This document shows, piece after piece, positions 9,689 through 20,644 of a stretch of 64,000 nucleotides of DNA. This DNA comes from Forficula auricularia (Eukaryota > Arthropoda > Insecta > Dermaptera > Forficulidae). The stretch's first letter is position 1. Every line of letters begins with the position of its first letter. The notes below the pieces were generated by a model. That model saw nothing but the letters and a program-made list of their open reading frames with translations. It made no database searches and was not told the DNA's origin. The stretch is taken from assembly GCA_024734495.1 (NCBI GenBank), contig JALMQS010000099.1, positions 69,879,335-69,943,334 of the forward strand, written 5' to 3'. Position numbers and translations under genes: made by a program.

Positions 9689-10413
9689 AATTTTTAAGAA
9701 AAAAATAAAAACCGACTTCAAAAAATTAAATGCAACAAATGAAATACACTAAAAGGTATAAAATAATTATTATCTTATTTAGTTACAACTAAACGACGAA
9801 ATATTAACATGAAATCACTTTTTGAAGTCGGTACCAAACAAACAAAACCTATAAGCGAGCGTACCCGCCAAACGTACTAAGTAAGATCCGTCGAGTGCGA
9901 TTCATAAAAGGTATATGTTTGGCACCGACTTAAAAAAGTAATTTCATGTTAATATTTCGTCGTTTAGTTGTAACTAAATAAGATAATAATTATTTTATAC
10001 CTTTTAGTGTATTTTATTTGTTGCATTTAATTTTTTGAAGTCGGTTTTTATTTTTTCTTAAAAATTATTTTTATTTTTCTCTTTTTAGTGATGTTATTAA
10101 TAGTGATTATATCATCAGAACTTGAGCAAATTAATATGACACCATCCCTAAGACACCCCCTTTCGGATAAAAAAAGAACCATCGAAATCGGTTCATAAAC
10201 AAAGAGGTTAGGTCTAAACAAACCTAATAAAAAAGGTCTAATACCTATGAAAAAAACGAAAAAAAATGGGACCAATCGGAAGCTAGACTGGACCCAATGC
10301 AAAAAAAAATTTCAAAATCGGTTGACAATTGGCGGAGATATGAGGTAACATAGGCACAAAAAAAAAATTCAGTCGAATAGAGAACCTCCTCCTTTTTTGA
10401 AGTCGGTTAAAAA
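9689..10413 (-). mobile_element. Family D element (CCGACTTC ends), copy 1
   Basis: One of three copies (others 11251-11993 and 15145-15894). Read on its forward strand it starts TTTTTAACCGACTTCAAAAA, followed by AGGAGGAGGTT and a poly-T run. It ends AAGTCGGTTTTTATTTTT with a TTAAAAATT tail. The second half is itself a long palindrome (CCGACTTCAAAAAATTAAAT to its complement, about 330 bp). AACCGACTTCAAAAAAGGAG motifs are familiar to me from many insect genomes, especially Lepidoptera. No transposase is encoded; the superfamily is not clear. Confidence 0.75.
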
Positions 10414-11250
10414 TGAAATTAACTTTTTTCATCTCTGAAATACAAGCTCTCACAGATTCAGGACCCAGACTGGCCATCGCAATACTCTCCCATTATATTC
10501 TTTAGAATATAAATGTGAAAGTAAAAATCAAATATATCAAGAGTATAATATTGAAAAATTTCTATAATAAAATATGTTATTTTATATCTTAATAATAGAG
10601 AAAATCGATTTGTATTCAAATGAGTGGTCAACCTCCTCATATTTTAATTTAAATTAGGTATATATAATATCCCTTTCAATTTTTTTCTCTTGAAAGAATT
10701 TATTATTTAAAATATATCATTGATATATATCAGTTTATAAATAAAAAAATAATCATTAAATCTACATGATTATATACTTTTCACTATAGTGTGTCGGGAT
10801 TAAATCCATAAATTTAATTAAATTTTATTTTATTAAAAAATATTGAGTTCAATATACAAATAATAAATAAAAATGTAGTAATTAACATTAGGTTATCGTT
10901 ATAAGAATATTTTTAATAGAAAATTTTAATTAATATACACGTTATAAGTAATAAATTTTAATTTTGAACAAATTATAATTTAAAAAAATAAATAAATAAG
11001 TTTCTTGATTTCATTGATAGATAATAATGAAACTAACGAGGAAATTATTACAATTTATAGACAAGTGAAGGAATTAATATGATAATGAGAATTAATTAGT
11101 AGGACAACTGATGAAGAAATGAAAAGATTTATTTAACTATATAAGTTATATTTGCGACCTTGGTAATTAAGTTTTTTAAAAACTAAGGTTACAAATACTC
11201 TAGGTGGTAGAGCTATGGGTGTTGTGCTTGGATAGCTTTATTAATTTAGG
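10414..11250. other. AT-rich intergenic stretch
   Basis: Very AT-rich, no supportable coding frame, repeat or terminus. The short frames around 10458-10640 are chance frames. Confidence 0.55.
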
Positions 11251-11993
11251 TTTTTAACCGACTTCAAAAAAGGAGGAGGTTGTCTATTCGACTGAATTAT
11301 TTTTTTTTTTTTTTTTTGTGCCTATGTTACCTCATATCTCCGCCAATTCTCAACCGATTTTGAAAATTTTTTTGCGTTGGGTCCAGTCTAGCTTCCGATT
11401 GGTCCCATTTTTTTTCGTATTTTTTTCATAGGTATTAGACCTTTTTTATTAGGTTTGTTTAGACCTAACCTCTTTGTTTATGAACCGATTTCGATGGTTC
11501 TTTTTTTATTGGAAAGGGGGTATGTTAGGGATGGTGTCATATTAATTTGGTCAAGTTCTGATGATATGATCACTATTAATAACATCACTAAAAAGAGAAA
11601 AATAAAAATAATTTTTAAGAAAAAATAAAAACCGACTTCAAAAAATTAAATGCAACAAATAAAATACACTAAAAGGTATAAAATAATTATTATCTTATTT
11701 AGTTACAACTAAACGACGAAATATTAACACGAAATTACTTTTTGAAGTTGGTGCCAAACATATACCTTTTATGAATCGCACTCGACGGATCTTACTTAGT
11801 ACGTTTGGAGGGTACGCTCGCTTATAGGTATAGTTAGTTTGGCACCGACTTCAAAAAGTAATTTCATGTTAATATTTCGTGGTTTAGTTGTAACTAAATA
11901 AGATAATAATTATTTTATACCTTTTAGTGTATTTTATTTGTTGCATTTAATTTTTTGAAGTCGGTTTTTATTTTTTTCTTAAAAATTATTTTT
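11251..11993 (+). mobile_element. Family D element, copy 2
   Basis: Starts TTTTTAACCGACTTCAAAAA and ends GTCGGTTTTTATTTTTTTC plus TTAAAAATTATTTTT. It is nearly identical along its length to copies 1 and 3, including the internal palindrome with CGTTTAGTTGTAACTAAATA. High similarity among three copies within 6 kb suggests recent or local spread. Non-coding. Confidence 0.8.
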
Positions 11994-12113
11994 TATATCT
12001 AATATGGGAACTGAATGTTGTAGGAGATTTATTTATTTAAAATTAAATAGTTTATTTAATTTTTAATGTTTAATGTACTTTTGAAGTTAAGTTTTATAAA
12101 AAACTAGCTGCAA
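11994..12113. other. AT-rich spacer between two elements
   Basis: A short spacer that ends with the A flank of the following Helitron-like element. Nothing else recognised. Confidence 0.5.
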
Positions 12114-13110
12114 GGCTCGCCTTCGGCGGCCCTCTTGCTATCCAAGGATACGCCGCCTGGACCCCCAACCCACGAACCCCACACTCACACTCCACTCCCA
12201 CCCATCTCACCCCCCGAAAGCCACCCAGCACCCCGGCACCATGCACCCGTGCCCAACCCCCGCCTCCACACCACCACCCCAACACTCCACCCACCTCGGA
12301 CCCCACCCCCGTACCACCCCACTACGCCACTGGACCCTCACCTGAACCCCCCACTCCACCATCCCTGGACCCCCACGCCCTCCCCTACTCTCCCTTACTC
12401 CCTCACTCCAACCACATTCCACCCCCCACACACACACCCGCACCATCTCTCCACCCCCACTCCCACCATCCACACCCAGTTTTTTTCATTTCTAGCCTTC
12501 TAGTGAACCACAGATTATGTATATAAAATTGGTTGAGTTTGGTTCAAGAGCAAGAGTTTTCATTTTTTGGATTCTCCCCCCCCCATTTTGGGTGGTTAGT
12601 TTTTGCATTTCTAGCTTTCTAGAGGCTCACAGATTATGTATACAAAATTTGGTTGACTTTGCTCCAAGGGCAAGAATTTACATATTTTTCACCCTCCCCC
12701 CCTTTTTGGGTGGTTTTTGTGTGGAATTTTTTAAACAAAAGTTGTCAGAAATCACATCTCCTACAACTTTGCTCATTATAAAATTTGCCGTAGAGTTAAT
12801 AGTTTAGGAGTTATTTGATAATTTTCATTCGTGCGCCCCCCAAACCCCCGTTATATAGCTAAAAACGTAAGTTAGAAGTCATCTGATCTAAATATTAAAT
12901 TTCATAATAATCCCTTCAGTCGTTTTTACGTGAATCGTGAGCAACTTTTTGCGGAACCCACGGAAACATACAGACAGACAGAAAGTCAGAGAGAGACAGA
13001 CAGGAATTATGTTGAGGGTTTTTTCGTCATTAACTTTGCTTGAAACGTGTGCAACCAAAATTTGGCGTGATTTGGACCAATGTACAGACAATACCTTAAT
13101 TTTATATATA
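12114..13110 (-). mobile_element. Helitron-like element, family H2, copy 1
   Basis: In element orientation the 3' end is at 12114: a hairpin (GGCCGCCGAAGGCGAGCC), then TTGCAGCTAG and a flanking T. That is a canonical Helitron CTAG|T end with a stem-loop about 10 bp inside. Inward lies a ~340-bp tract that is almost free of G on this strand (12140-12480, CACCCC-type). Then come GGTTGAGTTTGGTTC-type blocks and a unique arm (12720-13090) that is also present at 59370-59760. The 5' end is not certain (near 13100). No Rep/helicase coding. Confidence 0.7.
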
Positions 13111-13119
13111 TATATATAT

Positions 13120-13560
13120 ATAATGATTATATAAAGGGGGCGTTAGTTTTTTCGTTTTTAGATTTCTGGGGGCCCATTGGTTATGCATACAACATTTGGT
13201 TGAGTTTGGTACAAGAGTCTAGAATTTCATCCCTAACCCCCATTTCGGGAGGTTGGATTTTGCAATCTTAGTATTCTGGGGTCCACTGATTATGTATACA
13301 AAATTTGGTTGAATTTGGTTCATAGGCCTATATTTTCATTTTTTGGTCCTACAACCACCCCCCTCCCATTTTGGGTGGTTATTTTTGCATTTTTAATCTT
13401 CTGGGGACCCACGAATTATGTATACAAAATTTGTTTGAGTTTTGTACAAGGGCCAAGATTTTCATTTTTTGAACCTACACACCCTCCTCTCCACCCCCCT
13501 TAATTTTGGGTCGATATGCCCCAAAATCTAATCAGCTCTTAATCTCAATGCACCAAAACT
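13120..13560 (-). mobile_element. Family T interior fragment
   Basis: Contains the T minisatellite unit (TTTGGTTGAGTTTGGTACAA, ATTTTGGGTGGTTATTTTTG) about three times. It ends with GTCGATATGCCCCAAAATC and CTCTTAATCTCAATGCACC. The terminal inverted repeats are absent. Peptides predicted here (e.g. 13309-13503) are only the translated minisatellite. Confidence 0.6.
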
Positions 13561-13569
13561 ATGTTAATT

Positions 13570-14345
13570 TGGACCACTTTTTTAATAAAACTCTTAGATT
13601 TATAGATATTCTACATTTTCCAGAGAAGATATAATCCGAATCCTCAAAAGCGTCATGGAAAAGGCTGGATATTTATAAATCTAAAAGCTTTCTAAAAAAG
13701 TGGTCCAGATAATATCTTCAAGTGAACAAAATTTCCTATACAATGAAATAGAAATCAAGTTTCTAGGATGAGTGGTTTTCATTTTAAGAAGAAAAAACTG
13801 CGATTTTTTGCAAAGAATTGTATTTTTTCAAAACTTCATCCTCATTTTACTATTATCAAATTAAGATAAAACTTTATTTAAATTGTAGCAAATTTAATCT
13901 AGTTTAAAAATGTATAGAGTGGTCTTTGTCGAAAACGTGCTCCTTCATGGTCAAAATGGGGAAAAATTGAAAAAAGTACGAGTTTTAGGGATATTTAAAA
14001 GTGATCCCTGGCGGCTTTTTTTTTGGCAGGCACTAGTACCGGTTTTACCGAAATAGATGACATTTTCATCATTTTACGCAAAATTTAAATAGCTTTAATT
14101 TATCTTATAAATATATTTTTGATTTGATAAGCCGTTTTAGAGTTATTCAAGAAAAACTGAAAAAACTCTGAATTTTTTTCATTTTGAGGCGCTTTGAAAA
14201 ATTTGCACAACACAGATTTGAGGAAAAACTCGGGGTTGGAGTACCAATTAAGGTATTCCAGCAATAAAATCTTTACCAGGAATTATTTCCTGTTTATGCC
14301 ATTTTTTCCACGTAATTTGCCTGGACTAATCATAATCCGACCATC
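13570..14345 (+). mobile_element. Family K dispersed repeat, copy 1
   Basis: A long, non-coding repeat matched in reverse at 29768-30300. Shared blocks include ACTAGTACCGGTTTTACC (here), AATTATTTCCTGTTTATGCC and ACGTAATTTGCCTGG. A part (GTTTCTAGGATGAGTGGTTT) recurs at 50950. It begins with a local inverted repeat, TGGACCACTTTTTTAATAAA against its complement near 13690-13710. No terminal structure identifies its class. Confidence 0.6.
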
Positions 14346-14459
14346 TCAAAGGCTTTCACTTGGATAATGTATTTGTTCTAGGTCTTTTAGCACAATATTT
14401 AAAATTTTCGTTGTTACTGGGACATCCTATAACAGAGGTGGCCACAATGTGGCTCGCTA

Positions 14460-15035
14460 GCGCGCATGCGGCTCTTCAGTCAATCTCGTGCGGCTCTTGA
14501 ACCCTCTTGAATAATACTGATTTTAAAAAGTACAGGGTGGTGCTTAAAGATCTACCACATTTTGAAGAGGTATAAAAAATGAAAAAAATTTAACTAGAAA
14601 GAAACTGAATATATTTTTGAAAAGAAAGAAGGCCCCAAAAAAGACTAGAAATGCAAAAACTAACCACCCAAAATGGGAGGCAGGTCAAAAATGAAAATTC
14701 TAGCCCTTTCGACCAAACTATGTATACAAAATTTGGTTAGTTTTTATATTTCTAGTCTTCTGGGGATCCACAGAATATGTATACAAAATTTGGTTGAGTT
14801 TGGTCAAAAGGGCTAGAATTTTTTTTGCCCCCCACCCCCGTTTTTGTCTGATAATATTTAAAATACATTAAAAAAAATTCATTTAGTTTTTTTTCTAGTT
14901 AAATTTTTTCATTTTTTTATACCTCTTCAAAATGTAGTAGATCTTTATGCCCCACCCTGTACTTTTTAAAATCAGTATTATTCAAGAGGGTTCAAGAGCC
15001 GCACCAGATTGACTAAAGAGCCGCATTAAATTAAA
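14460..15035. repeat. Large inverted duplication inside the hAT element
   Basis: The arm with TGCGGCTCTTGAACCCTCTT, then ACTGATTTTAAAAAGTACAG and AGATCTACCACATTTTGAAG, recurs as its reverse complement at 14890-15035. The arms are about 130-150 bp. The centre carries T-type minisatellite sequence (AACCACCCAAAATGGG) and its inverse. A related arm is at 30385-30500. The duplication probably formed by foldback or gap repair within the element. Confidence 0.8.
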
Positions 15036-15144
15036 AAATAATAATACAAAAATAAAATTAATTTGTAATTTGTAATATTATAAGTAGAGCAAAAAATATA
15101 AAGATTACTTCATTTATATTTTATAAAATAAAAAAAGGTGTCTT

Positions 15145-15894
15145 TTTTTAACCGACTTCAAAAAAGGAGGAGGTTCTCTATTCGACTGAATTTTTTTTTT
15201 TTTTTTTTTTTTTGTGCCTATGTTACCTCATATCTCCGTCAATTGTCAACCGATTTTGAAAAAATTTTTTTGCATTGGGTTCAGTCTAACTTCCGATTGG
15301 TCCCATTTTTTTCGATTTTTTTCCATAGGTATTAGACCTTTTTTATTAGGTTTGTTTTAGACCTAACCTCTTTGTTTATGAACCGATTTCGATGGTTCTT
15401 TTTTTATCCGAAAGGGGTGTCTTAGGGATGGTGTCATATTAATTTGGTCAAGTTCTGATGATATCATCACTATTAATAACATCACTAAAAAGAGAAAAAT
15501 AAAAATAATTTTTAAGAAAAAAAATAAAAACCGACTTCAAAAAATTAAATGCAACAAATATAAAATACACTAAAAGGTATAAAATAATTATTATCTTATT
15601 TAGTTACAACTAAACGACGAAATATTAACATGAAATTACTTTTTGAAGTTGGTGCCAAACATATACCTTTTATCGAATCGCACTCGACGGATCTTACTTA
15701 GTACGTTTGGCGGGTACGCTCGCTTATAGGTATAGTTTGTTTGGCACCGACTTCAAAAAGTAATTTCATGTTAATATTTCTTCGTTTAGTTGTAACTAAA
15801 TAAGATAATAATTATTTTATACCTTTTAGTGTATTTTATTTGTTGCATTTAATTTTTTGAAGTCGGTTTTATTTTTTTCTTAAAAATTATTTTT
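15145..15894 (+). mobile_element. Family D element, copy 3, nested in hAT
   Basis: Starts TTTTTAACCGACTTCAAAAA and ends GTCGGTTTTATTTTTTTC plus TTAAAAATTATTTTT. It interrupts hAT sequence whose uninterrupted counterpart is visible near 28850-28900 in reverse. Same internal palindrome as copies 1 and 2; poly-T run of about 23 near 15190. Confidence 0.82.
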
Positions 15895-16099
15895 ATTTAA
15901 TAAACCATTAATCAATCTCCAAACAATGTGGCTCCCTTTGAAACAGTTTTATAAATTTGCGGCTCCCAAAGATAAGGTTAGTGGCCACCCGTGTCCTATA
16001 ATATAATTAAATATAAAATCTCTCTCTTTTCTATATTATTAAATTGAAATTAAACTTTTACTTTCAAATCAAATGATTTGTTTTCCAACTGACTGGCTG

Positions 16100-16470
16100 A
16101 TTCTTGTACTAAATATCCTGTGTTGACGAAGGTCTTATAATAATTAATGTGTCGTTAGTCAAAATTCTACGAATGGAAGAAGAAGAAGAAGAAGAAGTGA
16201 CAGATCCACAGTCGCAGTTAATTAAAAAGGACACCGCTCTCTTCAAGGAGACATCCCACCGGGGCGGCGGCATCCGATTCGCCACTCGGCAAATATGAAA
16301 ACCAACCCTCTCATTCCCGCCAGAGAAATGCTCAATGTCTCATTTAACAAGCCCCCCCGGGGAAATGGAAATTATTCAATCTTGAAATTTTTCTTTGATT
16401 ACTTACTTCTTTAAAGACTTCATCACAGTGAGATATTTCCAAGAAATTCTAGCTTTTTTTTCTGATTTTT
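16100..16470. other. Non-repetitive island
   Basis: Complex sequence with a (GAA)n tract at 16172-16196, then blocks such as CGCTCTCTTCAAGGAGACAT and CGGCATCCGATTCGCCACTC. No copies elsewhere in the window and no recognisable protein. Candidate host single-copy or regulatory sequence. Confidence 0.35.
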
Positions 16471-16504
16471 AAAAGAATATTGAAAGAAAATTTGAATTTT
16501 CTGC

Positions 16505-16790
16505 ATTTTCTAAATTTTTTTTTTTTATTAATGATATTGATACAAGAAGAAGTTGCACCAAGAAGCTGTACAACCTCTGTAGTCCGCGGTGGACCCTTGT
16601 ATCGTGAAGATAAGAAGAGATTTAGGGAGTGGGTAGGAGTCGAAGGTATCTGTGGATGCTGATCTTGGAAGATTGAAGGTTATAATTTGCTGGAAAGAGG
16701 GCCGGGGGAAGAGAGTTCCAGTCTCTAGATGTCATAAGGATAAATGAATTGGCCAATGCGTTTGTTTGATCCAGTAAAATCGTGTATTTT
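16505..16790 (-). mobile_element. LINE 3'-end fragment (minus strand)
   Basis: A T-run at 16508-16518 is the reversed poly-A tail. It is followed by a 3' UTR and the C-terminal coding part described below. The UTR shares ATGATATTGATACAAGAAGA-type sequence with 32605-32700 and, more weakly, with 46310-46390. A classic 5'-truncated LINE insert. Confidence 0.75.
16622..16786 (-). pseudogene. LINE reverse transcriptase C-terminus (fragment)
   Basis: The minus strand encodes a short open tail whose residues read ANSFILMTSRDWNSLP and NLQSSKISIHRYLR before a stop at 16622-16624. It aligns closely with the C-terminus of the frame at 45845-46300 (ANSFIPMTSRDWNSLP ... IHRYLR). DWNSLP followed by a YNLQ..K...HRYL tail is a common end of arthropod non-LTR retrotransposon ORF2 proteins. 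Truncated at the N-terminal side; no function is expected. Confidence 0.75.
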
Positions 16791-17699
16791 TGAAAAAAAA
16801 ATTCATCTATTTTTCAAAAAAAGATGCTCAAATCTTTAGTTTTATAATTACTTATGTGTGATTTAAATAAAAATTCAAATTTTAATCAAATTAATCACAA
16901 AAATAAAAGCCGAAAATTAGACCTACTAGAATCAACTGAAATTAAGAAGGCTATATCGAAAAAGATATGATCCTCAATAACCAGCAAGATTTTAGAAATT
17001 CCACAATAATAGATCTATTAATTAACAAAAATTAAAAACTTAACACCTTTAACGTCACTCTTTCTCAACCATATACTATTTCCCAAAGTCCTAATCAAAA
17101 TTAAATTCAAACTACGCGCTCTCAGCCTTCTAAAAAAATGACATTCTGATATATCAGATAACCACAAAATTGTTATGTATTTTAATTTATCTCATCTAAT
17201 TTATCTCTATTATGTTTTATTTTAACCTTTATCTTTAAATGTAATTTATGTTTGTTTGTACATTGATATTTATAATTTATTTTTGTATTTATGACTTAAA
17301 TTTGTAATTTTATTTTTCTAATTTAATTTTATAAATTTGTTTATATTTACACTTGTAATTAAAAGTTTTTTATTTATATTAATATTCATATTTACCTAGA
17401 TTTTTTATATTTATATATTTTTATATTTAAAAATTTTTGTAATTTTATAATTTTATTTATATATTTTTTATTTTTTTTTGTTCTACTGAATTTTGCTGGT
17501 AATTTTTGTTTTTAATTATTGTTTTTATTTTATATTTTTCTATATTTATGCTGACTTTTTAAAAATTTTTAATTTTATCGTAATTAAATTTTAATTTTAT
17601 TTATTGTTAAATATTGATGTTTTTCTTGTGTTATATTGGTACGTATGATTTAGATGTTATAATTTGTGATCACATGTTCAAATATTATTAGTTTAAACG
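16791..17699. other. Very AT-rich stretch with TTTATATTT-type repeats
   Basis: From about 17180 to 17600 the sequence is dominated by T-rich words (TTTATATTTATATTTTT). No gene, terminus or clean period. The first part (16790-17170) is ordinary AT-rich DNA. Confidence 0.5.
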
Positions 17700-17860
17700 T
17701 GTAAACTCCTGATGATGGACTAATAATCCGAAATATATTGAGTTTGTATAAACCTCTTGAGTTTTATTTCATTCACTGTGAAACTACACACCCTTTACTT
17801 TATTAATTAATATCATGTTTCACCTAAAACCTACACCACTTTCTCTAAGTAAAAAAAAAA
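17700..17860 (+). mobile_element. Penelope/retrozyme-like fragment with GTGAAAC arm
   Basis: Contains a hammerhead-like core (17709-17733) and then ACTGTGAAACTACACACCCT through ACCTAAAACCTACACCACTT. That second part is the reverse complement of the left arm of the foldback at 21775-22030. The two loci are therefore members of one repeat family. Confidence 0.5.
17709..17740 (+). ncRNA. Hammerhead-like core (weak)
   Basis: CTGATGA is followed by a short GGA/TCC stem II with a 7-base loop, then GAAA. Stem II has only three pairs and no clear GUH triplet follows. Probably a decayed hammerhead of the Penelope type. Confidence 0.35.
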
Positions 17861-18762
17861 AAAAATTAGCTTCATCAGTTTCATTAATAAAATAAAAATA
17901 TCTGTTACTGTAACTAATGTGTGTATAGTTCAATAAAACTTAAAAAAAAAAATATGTTTTTATGTGGGTAGAATCATACAAAAAGTGCCCCCCCCCCCCC
18001 CACTCCCCTGAACGAAATCCTGGATTCAAGGCTGATCTTCTTGAATATAAGTTCTCTTATTTGAAAAGCTTTTCTTTTGTACTTAATTCCTTATCATAAA
18101 ATAAATAATTTCAAAAATAATCATAATTTTAGCTTTTACCAACAATTTAATAATGACTGACTATCCCACCTGTTTAATACCACAAATATAAATTATTAAT
18201 AGATAATTTATATATAAATTAATAGATTTCTGATCTAGAAAACGTTATTTCTGAATATTAACAAAGTATAAAATATTTACCCGATATGATCATTAAAAGT
18301 TGATTATAAACTACACTTTATATAATTTTCCAATACTATAACCATCAACAAGTGCTTACGATTAACTATATGAATTAAATCGGTAATTATAAAACTTGTT
18401 TGTAATCTACCTATAAAATGTCATTTGCTTGCAAGTTGAACGTTAAATTATAGGATGATATTAATTAAGAATATATAGGTATATAGGTATGGCATTCGTA
18501 CCTACATGAAATATAATTAGTTAATGTTATCAAGATTATATTTTTGAAAACTTGCTTATATGAATAAAATTAAGTGTTACTTGAATTCGTGTCTCTTTTA
18601 AATTTAAATATAGGAAAATATAAATGGCGGAAAAATTTATTCAGTTTATATATAGATAAAGAAATCACTCTACAGTACTTAAATACTTTTTTTACGTTGG
18701 CATAAAACGTGTATTCTATTCAAATAACCCAGTCGACTAATTATTATTATTTTTTTTACTTG
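17861..18762. other. AT-rich stretch, no gene
   Basis: Includes a poly-A run near 17850, a poly-C run at 17988-18001 and ordinary AT-rich sequence. No coding frame or repeat family recognised. Confidence 0.5.
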
Positions 18763-19580
18763 ACCATATAGGGTATGGTAAATTATTGTAATCCTGCATG
18801 AAAAAGTTGGGTTTTTTTGCTTCGTTTTTTCGAAAAATCTCAAAAACGGTTGAAACTATTCTTTTTATAGGGCCTCCACATCTCTCATTATAGACCTCCG
18901 ATCATCCTATTAGGTATCAGGGTGTGGCCACAGCAGAACGGTGTGAAACCTTAGTATAATAAAATAATAATAATAACAAAAAGAGGGGGTCAAAAATGAA
19001 AATACTAGCCCTTTCGACCAAACTCAATCAAATTTTTATACATATTCTGGGGACCCCCAGAAGGCTAGAAATGCAAAAACTAAAAACCCAAAATTGGGGG
19101 AGAGTCAAAATAATAAAATCTATGCCCTTATACCAAACTTAACTTAGTTTTTGCATTTCTAGCCTTCTGGGGATCCCCAGAATATGTATAAAAAATTTGA
19201 TTGAGTTTGGTCGAAAGGGCTAGTATTTTCATTTTTGACCCCCCCCCCCCATTTCTAGAGGTTATTTTCAATTTTGTTTTTAAACAAAAGTGTCAAAAAT
19301 TACATCCTCTACAACAGTGTTCAGCAAACTTTTTGTGTTCTAGTTACACCTACCAAATCAAGAACCATATAGGGTATGGTAAATTATTGTAATCTTGCAT
19401 GAAAAAAGTTGGGTTTTTTGCTTCGTTTTTTCGAAAAATCTCAAAAACGGTTGAAATATTTTTTTTATAGGGCCTCCACATCTCCCCTTATAGCCCTCCG
19501 ATCGTCCTATTCAGGATCAGGGTGTGGCCACAGCAGAACGGTGTGAAACCTTAGTATAATAAAATAATAATAATAACAAA
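18763..19580 (+). repeat. Direct duplication of a T-like segment
   Basis: A ~217-bp segment (GACCATATAGGGTATGGTAA ... TAATAAAATAATAATAATAA) occurs at 18763-18980 and again at 19365-19580, about 602 bp apart and nearly identical. Between them is T-type minisatellite with an inverted pair (ATGCAAAAACTAAAAACCCA versus its complement). The repeated segment contains the T arm (TCTCAAAAACGGTTGAAA) and a distinctive GTGTGGCCACAGCAGAACGG block. Confidence 0.8.
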
Positions 19581-19658
19581 AAAAAGGCAATGACGTCGTC
19601 CAAACAATAAAAATAAATAAATAAATACACTGGAAAGAATAAATAAATAATCAAATAA

Positions 19659-19900
19659 ATATTGAAGGAGACAATAAAGAGTGTGTCTACTGCTGGAATT
19701 ATAAATTTTATTTATTTATAACGAGACTATAGTTTCGAGGGCTTTGCCCTCTTCATCAGTCTATTACATTGGATTCACAGGAATTAATTTATGAATTCAT
19801 AGTGAAGAGGGCAAAGCCCTCGAAACTATAGTCTCGTTATAAATAAATAAAATTTATAATTCCAGCAGTAGACACACTCTTTTATTGTCTCCTTCAATAT
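19659..19900. mobile_element. Foldback element with hammerhead-like arms
   Basis: Two ~95-bp arms are near-perfect reverse complements (TATTGAAGGAGACAATAAAG ... CCCTCTTCA and its inverse), separated by a ~46-bp loop. The hammerhead-like core lies at the inner end of the left arm on the minus strand. The right arm carries the same region, with the first C of the CTGANGA box changed to G. I see no convincing target duplication. Neighbouring CTGCTACTCTCGGCAAAA also occurs near 28250. Confidence 0.8.
19725..19759 (-). ncRNA. Hammerhead-ribozyme-like core (best conserved)
   Basis: Minus strand, 5' to 3': CTGATGA (19759-19753), stem II GAGGGC/GCCCTC closed by AAA, then GAAAC (19736-19732), TATA, and GTC (19727-19725). 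This gives both invariant boxes, a 6-bp stem II, and a minimal stem III with a GUC cleavage triplet, as in the short type I hammerheads of Penelope-like elements. Stem I pairs only weakly with the local flank, so activity may need a dimeric transcript. Confidence 0.6.
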
Positions 19901-20165
19901 ATAAAAATTCTGCTACTCTCGGCAAAAACTTTCATTTTAAAAAATAAATAGTTAGAATATGTCACCGGGTTTAAAGAAATTGTTGTTAAATTATTTGAAA
20001 ATAAATAATTTAAAAAATAGATAAATAAATAAGTAGACAGATAATTGCCGTAGTCAAGGAATAAAAAATAAATAAATAAATAGGCAGGATACCGCCATGG
20101 TCAAGAAAAATAAATATTTGACTGGGAATATAGACTACTGGGTAAAGTATTAAATAAATTGATCA
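19901..20165. other. AT-rich spacer with AATAAATAAATA runs
   Basis: No gene. Contains several AAATAAATAAATA stretches and the CTGCTACTCTCGGCAAAA motif that recurs near 28250. Confidence 0.45.
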
Positions 20166-20425
20166 ACGATTTATTACAAAAAATTGAGCGAAACCATGAC
20201 ATTTCGGTCTACAAAAAAATCTCTAATAAGTGAATATCGAAAAAATTATATTTTTCGAAATATTAATTGTTTTTGTCAAAATGTCTGTTAGTACGTTACC
20301 AAATTTAGTGTACGCTCTCGCTCAAAAACTAGTGTGAATATCAAAACGTGTAGTTTTGGTGCATTGAAATTAAGAGGTGATTAGATTTTGGTTGAAATTG
20401 AGACCAAAATTAAGCACTTTTTCGA
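20166..20425 (+). mobile_element. Family T arm fragment
   Basis: Conserved T arm (TTGAGCGAAACCATGACATT, TATATTTTTCGAAATATTAA, AAACTAGTGTGAATATCAAA, AGAGGTGATTAGATTTTGG) without either terminus. Confidence 0.6.
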
Positions 20426-20644
20426 AAATTAATTATGTAAAATTGCAATTCAGATCATTATTAATATTAACATTTGCAAACAACTTTGATGATATGAAGT
20501 ACTAACTTCAAAATCCAGTATGATTAAATTTTATTCCAGAAAAAAGAATTACTTTCATCGCATTAGTATGAAAGTACCTGGAACACCTAGCGATGCTCGG
20601 TAATTTTTTAATTCAGTTACAAGCGATAGATTAATATTATTTTT

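Larger units (their letters stand above)
14433..15993. mobile_element. hAT-like element with 8-bp target duplication
   Basis: The left end is CAGAGGTGGCCACAATGTGG and the right end is TTAGTGGCCACCCGTG, so the inverted termini resemble CAGGGGTGGCCAC, a hAT signature. The exact 8-bp duplication TCCTATAA flanks both sides (14425-14432 and 15994-16001). GCGGCTC repeats near both ends are typical subterminal hAT repeats. The interior holds an inverted duplication (14460-15035) and a nested family D copy (15145-15894). No transposase frame remains. Confidence 0.88.

Noticed and set aside
12094..12503. Overlapping proline/histidine- and glycine/valine-rich open frames on both strands
   Set aside because: They are the translation of a C-rich, G-poor tract in an H2 Helitron-like element; the same artefact recurs at 31817-32286 and 59885-60445.
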